Source of the DNA: Spartobacteria bacterium
GTDB taxonomy: Bacteria > Verrucomicrobiota > Verrucomicrobiia > Chthoniobacterales > UBA10450
Reading direction: 5' to 3'
DNA length: 64,000 nt
Assembly: GCA_003167555.1 (NCBI GenBank)
Contig: PMSN01000010.1
Span: 16,935-80,934 of the forward strand
Notes under the pieces: model-generated
The model's input: only the letters and a program-made list of their open reading frames with translations
Told to the model about the DNA's origin: nothing
Database searches by the model: none
Position numbers and translations under genes: made by a program
Shown here: in pieces, positions 55,484-63,155 of the stretch
Numbering within the stretch: position 1 is the stretch's first letter
Layout of the letters: every line of letters begins with the position of its first letter

Positions 55484-55514
55484 TAATAAGGACATTGCTA
55501 TCGAGCAAAATCAC
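55446..55514 (-). pseudogene. N-terminal stub of a PIN-domain (VapC-like) toxin
   Basis: A GTG at 55514 overlaps the stop of the AbrB-type gene (GTGA), the classic TA coupling. The first codons read VILLDSNVLIN, the PIN opening with the first catalytic Asp (ILLDTNVLI). From there the sequence becomes the start of the Phd gene in another frame, and this frame stops after 22 codons. So only the first beta-strand of the toxin is left. Confidence 0.75.
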
Positions 55515-55738
55515 GATTCGCGCGTCATGGCCCGGAGTTCTTCCCAGCTCATCGCCGGTTTAAATTTCCACCTTCGAATCGCTTTGAGCGCCTGCTCCTT
55601 GGTCAGCTTCTTTCGCGGTGTCTTGCGATACACACGCCGAAGGATCACGGCATTATCGGTTTGCTCGCACGCGAATACATCTCCGGGCGCGGCGCCGGGA
55701 ATGACGATCCGTTTTTTCGTGTCGGCCGTCAATGTCAT
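55511..55738 (-). CDS. AbrB/MazE-type antitoxin, orphaned
   Basis: 75 residues. The N-terminal swapped-hairpin DNA-binding fold is recognisable in LTADTKKRIVIPGAAPGDVFACEQTDNAVILRRV; the tail KKLTKEQALKAIRRWKFKPAMSWEELRAMTRES would bind the toxin. It is followed by the first ~10 codons of a PIN toxin, now cut off. A perfect 17-bp palindrome abuts its ATG (55739-55755), a likely autoregulatory operator. Confidence 0.85.
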   Translation of the reverse strand: MTLTADTKKRIVIPGAAPGDVFACEQTDNAVILRRVYRKTPRKKLTKEQALKAIRRWKFKPAMSWEELRAMTRES

Positions 55739-55755
55739 GGTGGGATTATCCCACC
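55739..55755. promoter_or_regulatory. Candidate operator of the AbrB-type antitoxin
   Basis: GGTGGGATTATCCCACC, perfect 8-bp arms around one base, immediately 5' of the ATG at 55738. Antitoxins of this fold usually repress their own operon, so binding by the adjacent protein is the natural inference. Confidence 0.65.
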
Positions 55756-55840
55756 GGGCTCAAGAACAGTCAAAGCGGGTGAAAAACGGAACAGCAAAAA
55801 CACTTAGACCCTTTGCGTTTCAGCTTTTTCTTGTCGAATC

Positions 55841-55983
55841 GATTTCCTGGCAAGCTGGAACTTCAAGCACCTGGTCAACGTGAGCCGGGAAACAGTCTTC
55901 AACGGTGTGAACCTGTGGCGCGGATACCGTGCCGGTCCGTATTGTTAATCCACTGGAGCTAATCTATGGAAACGAAAGTGAAA
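55841..55983 (+). pseudogene. Frameshifted C-terminal remnant of a second PIN-domain protein
   Basis: The plus strand reads DFLASWNFKHLVNVSRETVF then NGVNLWRGYRAG up to a TAA at 55946; in the next frame it resumes with RIVNPLELIYGNESEN. Together these match the end of PIN proteins of the type DFLVSWNFKHIVN...FNAVNL..GY...IRTPLEV. The N-terminal two thirds are missing and a frameshift splits the rest, so it is dead. It runs into the small antitoxin-like gene at 55966. Confidence 0.72.
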
Positions 55984-56106
55984 ACGTTTGCTGCCGTGAA
56001 GATGTCGCGCTCCTTGCGCGAAGCCGCCAGTCGCAAGCTGGAAACGATGACCCGCGAGGAACAGCTTGCCTATCTGAAGGAAGGTCGGCGAGTGCCATCG
56101 AGCTGA
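55966..56106 (+). CDS. Small antitoxin-like protein next to the PIN remnant
   Basis: 46 residues, below the ORF-track cut-off: METKVKTFAAVKMSRSLREA then ASRKLETMTREEQLAYLKEG and a short tail. A GGAG lies 9 bp before the ATG. The pattern VKTFxxVxMxRxLREExxxxLxxMTxEEQxxYL is what I recognise from small proteins encoded immediately 3' of PIN toxins of the NFKHIVN type, presumably their antitoxins. Here the toxin is broken while this frame is intact. The assignment is inference from pattern and position. Confidence 0.55.
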   Translation: METKVKTFAAVKMSRSLREAASRKLETMTREEQLAYLKEGRRVPSS

Positions 56107-56220
56107 AGCGGGCCCGCGCGCCGCGTTGGCCACGGCTCCAAGATCGTGAACGACAAATTCAACGCCTCGTCGTATATCCTTTCCCCGAAGCGATGGCGAA
56201 TGTCCGAGCATAATTCCAAG

Positions 56221-56967
56221 ATGTTTTTTCCGCGGCGTCTCCACTCTCATCTCATCATCTTCGCCCTGGCGGCCGCCGCTTCTGCCCCGTCTGCCATGGC
56301 GCGTCGGCCGAACCATCTGGTCCTCGCCACTTCCGCGGAGGACCCGGTTCTGCGGGCGCGGATCAGCGGACTCTCCCCAACGGTCAATCCGGAGGAAGCC
56401 CGGCGCGTAGCCTCCATCGCCTACACGACGGGGCGGGAACTGGCGGTGAAGTGGGACATGGTGTCGTCGCCGACCATGCAAAGTTTTCTCATTAACATCG
56501 GAGCGCGGAAAGGAGGGTACTGTTATCAATTTGCAGAACAGTTGCTCTGGCGGTTGGAGGCGCAGAATCTGAAAACGCTCGAGTTCCACTGGGGCGAATC
56601 CGATGCGGGAACCGACACCGAGCATAACGTGATCGTGGTCACCGCCCGAGGGCAGCCGTTTGCGCAGGGGCTAATGCTGGATAACTGGCGGCATTCAGGA
56701 CACCTCCTCTGGGGACCGCTCGAGGGCGACCCTGATCACACCTGGCAGGAAAACAAAGATGCATTCAATAGCCGAGTGAAGCGGAGACCGCCCACGGTGG
56801 ATCGGCATCGGCAGGAGAAAAAGCCCAAACACAAAAGAAAACACCGGCCGCCTAACGACGACTCCTCCAGGAGATCGCCAGTGACGCCGGGCGATTGGGT
56901 CGATCGCCCCTACCTGGTCCAACTTCACGAGGATGCGTCTGACTCTGTGATGATCTCCGGCCTCTGA
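56221..56967 (+). CDS. Secreted protein, possible transglutaminase/papain-like fold
   Basis: 248 residues from the ATG at 56221, which opens a signal peptide ([20 protein letters not shown], then SAPSAMA). A single Cys in [19 protein letters not shown] begins a helix, followed by a His in [14 protein letters not shown] and an Asp in [16 protein letters not shown], the Cys-His-Asp order of transglutaminase-like and papain-like enzymes. A Lys/Arg/Pro-rich C-terminal tail ([17 protein letters not shown]) is unusual for a secreted protein. No family is firmly recognised. Confidence 0.7.
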   Translation: MFFPRRLHSHLIIFALAAAASAPSAMARRPNHLVLATSAEDPVLRARISGLSPTVNPEEARRVASIAYTTGRELAVKWDMVSSPTMQSFLINIGARKGGYCYQFAEQLLWRLEAQNLKTLEFHWGESDAGTDTEHNVIVVTARGQPFAQGLMLDNWRHSGHLLWGPLEGDPDHTWQENKDAFNSRVKRRPPTVDRHRQEKKPKHKRKHRPPNDDSSRRSPVTPGDWVDRPYLVQLHEDASDSVMISGL

Positions 56968-57002
56968 TCTCTACTTTATAATCTCCGCTTTCTCATTACA
57001 GT
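56961..57002. repeat. Heptad-periodic tract before icd
   Basis: Six units in 7-bp register (cctctga, tctctac, tttataa, tctccgc, tttctca, ttacagt) bridge the stop of the preceding gene and the icd start at 57011. Same style as the tracts at 50163 and 51333. Confidence 0.65.
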
Positions 57003-57010
57003 CTGCGCCT

Positions 57011-58324
57011 ATGCCGTACAAAAACATCACTCCGCCCGCGGGCGGCAAAATTTCGACTGCCGAGGGAAAACTCAATGTGCCGGATCAGCCGGTCATCCCC
57101 TTCATCCGAGGCGACGGCACCGGGCCGGATATCTGGGCCGCGAGCGTGCGCGTGCTCGATGCCGCGGTCGAGAAGGCTTACGGCGGCCAGAAAAAAATTT
57201 CGTGGTTCGAAGTGTTCGCGGGCCAGGCGGCCAAGGATAAGTTCGACGAATGGCTCCCGGACGATACGGTCGAGGCGTTTCGCGAATACCTCGTCGGCAT
57301 CAAAGGTCCGCTCACGACGCCGGTCGGTGGCGGCATTAGCTCGCTCAACGTGGCGCTGCGGCAAATGCTCGATCTCTTCGTTTGCCTGCGCCCCGTCCAA
57401 TATTTCAAGGGCGTCCCCTCGCCCGTGAAACGCCCGGAGAAAGTGGACATGATCATCTTCCGCGAGAACACGGAAGACATCTACGCCGGGATCGAGTACG
57501 CGCCGGGCAGCGAAGAGTCCGCGAAGATTCTGGCATTCATCGAGAAGGAATTTCCCAAGGCGTTCCAGAAGATCCGTTTCGGCACGAAGGAGAAAGCGGC
57601 GGAGTTTTGGAAAAAAGTCGGCGCACCGGAAGGCGACGATGTCTGCGTGGGCATCGGCATCAAACCGGTCAGCCGCGCGGGCAGCGTCCGGCTCATTCAC
57701 AGCGCGATCAGTTACGCGATTAAGTTCCAGCGCAAGAGCGTGACGATGGTGCACAAGGGCAACATCATGAAGTTCACCGAGGGCGCGTTTCGCGATTGGG
57801 GCTACGAGATCGCGAAGGCGTATTTCGGCGCGGAGGAAATCGACGGCGGGCCGTGGTGCAAAATCCCCATGGGCAAACCGGGCGCCGGCCTTGTGATCAA
57901 GGACGCGATCGCGGACATCACGCTCCAACAGGTGTTGACGCGGCCGGAGGATTTCGACGTGATAGCGACGTTGAATTTGAATGGCGATTACCTGAGCGAC
58001 GCGCTCGCGGCGCAAGTGGGCGGCATCGGGATCGCGCCGGGTGGCAACATCAACTACATCACGGGCCACGCTATTTTCGAGGCGACGCACGGGACCGCGC
58101 CGAAGTACGCGAACCTGGACAAGGTGAACCCGGGCTCATTGATTCTTTCCGGCGAGATGATGTTCCGTTACATGGGTTGGACGGAAGCAGCCGACCTGAT
58201 CCTGAAGGGATTGAACGGGGCGATCGCGAGCAAACGCGTCACGTATGATTTCGCGCGTCTCATGGAAGGCGCGACGGAGCTCAAATGTTCGGAGTTCGGC
58301 GATAACGTTATCGGGAATATGTGA
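57011..58324 (+). CDS. icd: NADP-dependent isocitrate dehydrogenase
   Basis: TCA-cycle enzyme converting isocitrate to 2-oxoglutarate, 437 residues. E. coli-type (dimeric) signature: [32 protein letters not shown] (substrate loop with the regulatory Ser position), [14 protein letters not shown], the [20 protein letters not shown] stretch, [24 protein letters not shown] and [19 protein letters not shown]. The lysine/tyrosine and NADP-site arrangement fits the NADP form (inference). Single-gene unit after a heptamer tract, ending in a strong hairpin. Confidence 0.95.
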   Translation: MPYKNITPPAGGKISTAEGKLNVPDQPVIPFIRGDGTGPDIWAASVRVLDAAVEKAYGGQKKISWFEVFAGQAAKDKFDEWLPDDTVEAFREYLVGIKGPLTTPVGGGISSLNVALRQMLDLFVCLRPVQYFKGVPSPVKRPEKVDMIIFRENTEDIYAGIEYAPGSEESAKILAFIEKEFPKAFQKIRFGTKEKAAEFWKKVGAPEGDDVCVGIGIKPVSRAGSVRLIHSAISYAIKFQRKSVTMVHKGNIMKFTEGAFRDWGYEIAKAYFGAEEIDGGPWCKIPMGKPGAGLVIKDAIADITLQQVLTRPEDFDVIATLNLNGDYLSDALAAQVGGIGIAPGGNINYITGHAIFEATHGTAPKYANLDKVNPGSLILSGEMMFRYMGWTEAADLILKGLNGAIASKRVTYDFARLMEGATELKCSEFGDNVIGNM

Positions 58325-58331
58325 ACAGCTT

Positions 58332-58387
58332 GGAGGGACGGGCTCTGTCCCGTCCCCATCCTAGGACGACACGGAGGCGTCCCTCCG
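58332..58387. terminator. Nested hairpin between convergent icd and the BNR-protein gene (family D)
   Basis: Outer arms GGAGGGACG / CGTCCCTCC and an inner hairpin GGGACGGG-CTCTGT-CCCGTCCC sit exactly between the two convergent stops, so a bidirectional terminator is likely. A related, degenerate copy (62371-62447) lies at the matching position behind the neighbouring paralogue. Confidence 0.75.
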
Positions 58388-58388
58388 A

Positions 58389-61300
58389 TCATTTGATATT
58401 GTAGACTTCCACGACGCCAACTCCCGGACCATTCTTGCCGCGAACTATTGCGGTGTAATTAGCCGGCAGCACGGTGCGGAGGATGGCTGATTCGAGATCG
58501 TTAGTCGGCGCAATGCCGCTCGCCTCGATCTCGGCACGCTCCGGAGAGTCCTTCCAATTGTCGTTTGTCTCGATGGTCGTGCCGTTGGAATCGTGCAGCT
58601 CAAGGATGGGATCGTCGAGCGCGTTGGGCACCTTACCATTAAGCGAGGGACCTATGGCCCGGACGAGCACTTTAGTGGCGGCACTGTTGTTTCCTGCAAT
58701 GAAGCCACCAATCATCACGTTATCGCCGGCGTCGACATAGCCGCGCGAGCTGATGTTTGCCAAAATGGAATTAACACCCTTGGCGAGGTCGTATACCTCC
58801 ACGAGCGCGACGCCGGTGGTGTTATTTATCCCGCGCACAATCGCCGTGTAGTTACCGGGAGTAAGTGTTTGGAGAATGGCAGACTCCTTGTCATCGGTGG
58901 GCGCCAGTCCGTCATTTTCTATCTCCGCCATTTGGGGAGAGTCCTTCCAGTTGTCATTCATCGCTACGAGATTGCCATCGCCATCATGCAGCTCGAGAAA
59001 GGGATCGGCCATGCGTCCTGGGACCGGACCTGTCCCACTATTGAGCGAAGGACCCTTGGCAAAGAGAAGCACTCTCTTGCTGTCGCTGCCGGTGATAATA
59101 AAGCCACCGATGAGAATGTTATCGCCGGTCAACACCTGCGCTCGGGTAGAGATATTGAGCAACTGTGCTGGGGTAGGAGTAGGCGTCGGTGTTGGAGTTG
59201 GCGATGCGGTAGGTGTCGGCGTAGCAGTAGGTGTGGGAGTTGCCGTAGGCGTAGCGGTTGGAGTAGCAGTCGGCGTAGGAGTTGCGGTCGGCGTTGCGGT
59301 TGGAGTAGCAGTCGGCGTAGGAGTTGGCGTCGCGCTTGGATCCGAGGGCAACGGCCAGACATAAGCGCCGCGGCCGCGCGTCCAAACTGAGAGCGTGGTG
59401 AAGCCCCGGTCGATCTGCATGTCCCAGATCATCGAGTGCGGAAGTCCGTTCTCGAAACGCGACCAGGTGGGATTCGCCACCGTGATGTCGTTGGTATAGT
59501 ACAAGCCCCAGTCGGTCCCCGCAAAGACCTGGCGCGGAAACCTGGGATTAACAATGATTGAGTCCACCGGGATATCCGGAAGGTTGCCGGTCTTGTTACT
59601 CCAGGTGAAGGAAGCGCAGTCAGTCGCGCAGCTCACCTGAAACACATGGCCGGGCGTCGCCGGGGTGTTGGCGTTGAAGCCGCCCACCGCTGCGTAGCCG
59701 ATAGGGATATTCGCGGCCGCCACCGAAGGGTCGAGCCCGATGCCCAGCACTGGACGGTTCGGCAGAACGGTGTTGCTCCCGGTCACATCTACCCAGTTGG
59801 CTTGATTCGCCGTGCCCGTGCCGAGGTTAAGCCCGATCCACACGTTGGCGTCGTTCGTGCCAACGATCGCGACGCTGTGATACTTTGGGGAATACTTGAC
59901 CTGATTGATGAACGAGCGATTGCCAAGCGTCCCCTTGGTCATGTTCTGGGTCGCCGGGTTGTTCGTCACGTACCAAGTTGATGCAGGCATCGAACTATTA
60001 CCGCCGGAGATCGTCTCCCAGACTCTCGTCGTACCCGCAATGAGATGACCGCAGCCGCCCGGAACTCCGGCCGCCGGACAATCGTCGCCACCCGAAATGC
60101 CGCCGTGAAAGAGATCGTAGGGCAGGATGAACGACTGTGTGTCACCCGTCCAATTGCCGCGCACGCTGGTCCAGTTCGAAGTCTGGCTCGCGGCCGTGCA
60201 ATTGGACACGCAGCGGTGAAGGCCGCCGCTATTGTTACCTTGGAAGAAGCGCAGACTTGATCCCGTGCCCACTGGGTCGATCCGAGCATAAAAGCCATCG
60301 CCACCCTTGCCCATCTGCCACTGCACCGGCCCGGTGGGGCTGCCCGAAAAAGTAACTGACATGGAGCCGTTGTCCTGTGCGCCGCCGTTTGCCTGCGGAG
60401 CGGCCGAGGCCGCGAAGTTACCGCTGATATCGCCCGAGTAGAACTCGATTGTGTTCAAACCCGTGTCCATGTTGAACCAGGTGGGGGCAATTAACGGAGC
60501 GGCGAGGTTCGCGTCGGTGGCCCCGTGCACGCCGCCATCATTGCCCACAAGGAGTGTGCTGGAGGAGCCAGGCACGAACGCCAGGGCATGCTGGTCTACA
60601 TGGACCCCTTTGTTCACCGAGCCGTAGCCGCAGGTCGTGTCGCTCCAGGCGGGCCTTGGGTTCTGCCAAAACCAGATGTCAAAGGTGTCGAAGAAAGCGC
60701 GGTCGGGGTTGTTCGGATCCACGGCGATCCCCTGGTCGTACCAGTTCTGTGGATAGTCCCCGGTCGAGCCCTGGCAGTCTAACAACGAAGCGCCCGTCGA
60801 GCCGGGAATCTGAGTCCAGGTCACGCCGCCGTCTGTAGTGCGGTAGGCGCCGAGCTGGCAGCCATTCGTATTGCCACAGCCAGTATTTGAGTTAGGAGTG
60901 ATGGACTGGACCTGGGCATAAATGTAATTCGAATTGCTCGGCGCCACGGCGATGTCGACGCGGCCAAGCTGATTGCCGTTAGTAGAGTCAACGTAGGCCG
61001 TGCCGCTGCCGGCATTGAGGCCCGTCCAGCCATTGGCCTCGGTGGCAATCGAGCTAAAGTCTGTCGGACAGCCGCTGGCGGGCAACGTCCCTTTGTAGAT
61101 TCCGTTCGCCCCATTCTGATTGAGGTTATACTGCACGGTAGTGGCAAAGCCGCGCACGCCGACTGCGGCGATGATGCGCGTGCTGCCTCCGGTGTCGCTC
61201 AGGGCGAGGCCGGTAATGTCCTGGCGCATCGTACTGAAACTGTTAGTGGTGCAGGGACCGGCCCAGTTAGTCCCTCCATCATACGAGAAGTAAAGGCCCG

Positions 61301-62183
61301 TCTTCGTGCCGGCCACGACGTTACTGCTGTTACGCGGGTCGACGCGCACTTTGCCCACGGCCTGGTATTGCGGGAATTGGCCCGCCGGAAGTGGTAAGCT
61401 AGGACCAAACACATTTGCTCCCTGCAGCGTCCAGGTGGCGCCAGCATCGGTCGACTTAAGAATACCCTGACTGCCCATTGAGAAGGAGCCATAGTTCAGG
61501 TCGCCTGTGCCTGCATAGATCGTGTTGTGATTGTTCGGATCGATGGTGAGCGAGTCGATGCTGATGGTGCTAAGAAGCGGATCGTCCGTGACCACACTCC
61601 ACGAAGTGGAAGCGCTGCAGCAGGTCGTCGTCTTCCAGACGCCCCCGCCCACGCTAGCCAGATAGGCGACATTGGTCGTCACCGGATCAATTACGATGTC
61701 ATTGACCCGGCCCTCAGCCGTCCCGTAGTCAAAGCAGCCTGAGCAGCCGGTGGTGCGCAGAGGTCGCGGGCCAAGCGCGGTAAAACTGTTAGGGTCCAGT
61801 GCCAGCGGCGAATTGCTCAGATTAAGTTTGGTCGCTTGGAGGCCCCAGGGAATGCTCCGCGTGATGCCGGCATCAGCCACGGCGGCGCGACGCACCCACG
61901 CCGGATCGAAAAGGCCAGTAGGATAGGTCAACCGGTTATGCCAGTCGATTTCCATCCGGTCCAGGTCGTCCGCTCCGCCGCCGGGCACCGGCATATAGCG
62001 CTCCAGTCGATCCGCGTCCCTGTGCCCTTCTTGACAGCTCGCACCGGCCGGGCAACCGCCCGCCTTCCACGGCATCCCGGTGAAACTGAGCGTCGCCAGG
62101 AGAACGCCAGCTGAACAAAGAAGGAAAGCGAAAAAGATGCGCGGATTACAGCCGCCAGACTCGGATGAGGTTTTCCTTTGCAC
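58389..62183 (-). CDS. Large secreted BNR/sortilin-like beta-propeller protein with Pro-Thr linker and two C-terminal repeats
   Basis: 1264 residues from a GTG at 62183. Signal segment NPRIFFAFLLCSAGVLLATL, then a propeller region (~130-985) with Asp-box motifs GILKSTDAGATWT and AYRTTDGGVTWTQI and scattered Cys pairs. A low-complexity (TPTPTATPTAT)n linker follows (~985-1045), then two ~120-residue repeats, each with GDNxxIGGFI, GPSLN, DPxLELHD, NDNWKDSP, DxESAIL and YTAIVRG. The repeats may serve as a surface or sorting module, as C-terminal beta-sandwich domains do in related bacteria (inference). Substrate unknown; xyloglucanase-like hydrolases use similar propellers. Confidence 0.85.
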   Translation of the reverse strand: MQRKTSSESGGCNPRIFFAFLLCSAGVLLATLSFTGMPWKAGGCPAGASCQEGHRDADRLERYMPVPGGGADDLDRMEIDWHNRLTYPTGLFDPAWVRRAAVADAGITRSIPWGLQATKLNLSNSPLALDPNSFTALGPRPLRTTGCSGCFDYGTAEGRVNDIVIDPVTTNVAYLASVGGGVWKTTTCCSASTSWSVVTDDPLLSTISIDSLTIDPNNHNTIYAGTGDLNYGSFSMGSQGILKSTDAGATWTLQGANVFGPSLPLPAGQFPQYQAVGKVRVDPRNSSNVVAGTKTGLYFSYDGGTNWAGPCTTNSFSTMRQDITGLALSDTGGSTRIIAAVGVRGFATTVQYNLNQNGANGIYKGTLPASGCPTDFSSIATEANGWTGLNAGSGTAYVDSTNGNQLGRVDIAVAPSNSNYIYAQVQSITPNSNTGCGNTNGCQLGAYRTTDGGVTWTQIPGSTGASLLDCQGSTGDYPQNWYDQGIAVDPNNPDRAFFDTFDIWFWQNPRPAWSDTTCGYGSVNKGVHVDQHALAFVPGSSSTLLVGNDGGVHGATDANLAAPLIAPTWFNMDTGLNTIEFYSGDISGNFAASAAPQANGGAQDNGSMSVTFSGSPTGPVQWQMGKGGDGFYARIDPVGTGSSLRFFQGNNSGGLHRCVSNCTAASQTSNWTSVRGNWTGDTQSFILPYDLFHGGISGGDDCPAAGVPGGCGHLIAGTTRVWETISGGNSSMPASTWYVTNNPATQNMTKGTLGNRSFINQVKYSPKYHSVAIVGTNDANVWIGLNLGTGTANQANWVDVTGSNTVLPNRPVLGIGLDPSVAAANIPIGYAAVGGFNANTPATPGHVFQVSCATDCASFTWSNKTGNLPDIPVDSIIVNPRFPRQVFAGTDWGLYYTNDITVANPTWSRFENGLPHSMIWDMQIDRGFTTLSVWTRGRGAYVWPLPSDPSATPTPTPTATPTATPTATPTPTATPTATPTATPTPTATPTPTASPTPTPTPTPTPAQLLNISTRAQVLTGDNILIGGFIITGSDSKRVLLFAKGPSLNSGTGPVPGRMADPFLELHDGDGNLVAMNDNWKDSPQMAEIENDGLAPTDDKESAILQTLTPGNYTAIVRGINNTTGVALVEVYDLAKGVNSILANISSRGYVDAGDNVMIGGFIAGNNSAATKVLVRAIGPSLNGKVPNALDDPILELHDSNGTTIETNDNWKDSPERAEIEASGIAPTNDLESAILRTVLPANYTAIVRGKNGPGVGVVEVYNIK
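59170..59332 (-). repeat. Low-complexity tandem repeat coding the Thr-Pro linker
   Basis: Degenerate 6/12-bp units (gtaggagttg-like on the plus strand) encode alternating Thr-Pro and Thr-Ala-Thr-Pro in the 58389-62183 gene. A similar linker begins at the right edge (about 63955-64000) in the third paralogue. Such tracts are prone to slippage and recombination. Confidence 0.85.
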
Positions 62184-62370
62184 GAGTTAGTCAGGAGTGA
62201 AGGCAGCGGGACTTAGCGATTCGAGAATTTGAGATGGAAGAGACGTTAATTTTGGCCGATTGCCAGCCGTAACTAGACTGCGCAAAATATATCCGGAACG
62301 TCCAGCCAATTTCCAAACAAATATGAAAATGCGGTCCCGCAGCTCGGTGGCATCGTCACCGCAAGCTGCA

Positions 62371-62447
62371 GGGGATCTGGGGCGGACTCTGGCCCGCACC
62401 CATATTTTGAGCGACGTATTTTGGGACGACACGCAGATCGTCCCTCC
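62371..62447. repeat. Degenerate family D element behind the collapsed paralogue
   Basis: The right part (GGACGACACGCAGATCGTCC then CTCC) closely resembles the 58370-58387 segment (GGACGACACGGAGGCGTCCC), and both sit directly after the stop of a C-terminal repeat gene. It suggests that the duplication included 3' flanking DNA. The rest of the 62184-62449 gap holds nothing recognisable. Confidence 0.6.
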
Positions 62448-62449
62448 AA

Positions 62450-63045
62450 TCATCTAATATTATAGACCTCCACGAGCGCAACACCGGTGGTGTCATTCTT
62501 GCCTCGGACGATCGCTGTGTAGTTGTCCGGCGCCAGAGTCCGGACAAGGGCGGACTCGAGATCGTTGGTCGGCGGAATGCCGGTCTGCTCAATCTCCGCT
62601 CGCTGATTGTCCTTCCAGTTGTCGTTAGTCGCTATGGTGGCGCCGTTGCGATCGTGCAGCTCGAGGAAAGGATCGTCCATGGCATTAGGCACCTTACCCT
62701 TGAGAGAAGGACCGATCGCGCGGATCAATATCCTGGTAGAGGCGGAGTTATTTCCGGCAATAAAGCCGCCTATCATTACATTGTCACCCGTTTCGACAAA
62801 GCCGCGGGTGCTGATGTTCGCCAGAAGTGAGCTAACGTTCTTCTGGATGTCGTACGCCTCCACCAAGGCGATGCCGGTGCTGTTATCCTTGCCCCGCACG
62901 ATGGCGGTGTAGCGACCGGGATCAAGACTCCGCAAGATCGCGGACTCCCTGTCATCGCTCGGCGCCAACTGAGCAAAACGTCAGAGCCAGAAAGACGCGC
63001 GGATTAGAGAAGCCCGATTCAGGATTCGTTCGTATGGGATTTAAT
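62450..63045 (-). pseudogene. Collapsed paralogue: signal peptide joined out of frame to the C-terminal repeats
   Basis: The minus strand from about 63034 reads NPESGFSNPRVFLALTFCSV, which parallels SSESGGCNPRIFFAFLLCSA at the start of the 1264-residue protein, but has no recognisable start codon and stops at 62952. In the overlapping next frame, from about 62968, it continues as LAPSDDRESAILRSLDPGRY, the second half of one C-terminal repeat, then one complete repeat to 62450. The whole propeller and linker (~3 kb in the paralogue) are missing. A deletion has fused the two ends with a frameshift. Confidence 0.8.
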
Positions 63046-63155
63046 GGAGACCGTCGATCGCGAGAAGGCCCGCGCCGATCGTATTGAATTCAACATGGAT
63101 AATTGCCGTGGCAGCTCCAACATCGGAACCACCAGGCAGTCCAAAGAAAACGCAG

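Noticed and set aside
55929-56213. 94-residue plus-strand ORF
   Set aside because: Its first ~15 codons are the frameshifted tail of a PIN remnant and the rest is out of frame with the small ORF at 55966 that has its own ribosome-binding site.
58593-59390. 265-residue plus-strand ORF with repeated Arg/Cys/Trp/Gly codons
   Set aside because: Created by reading the Thr-Pro linker repeat on the opposite strand; not a gene.
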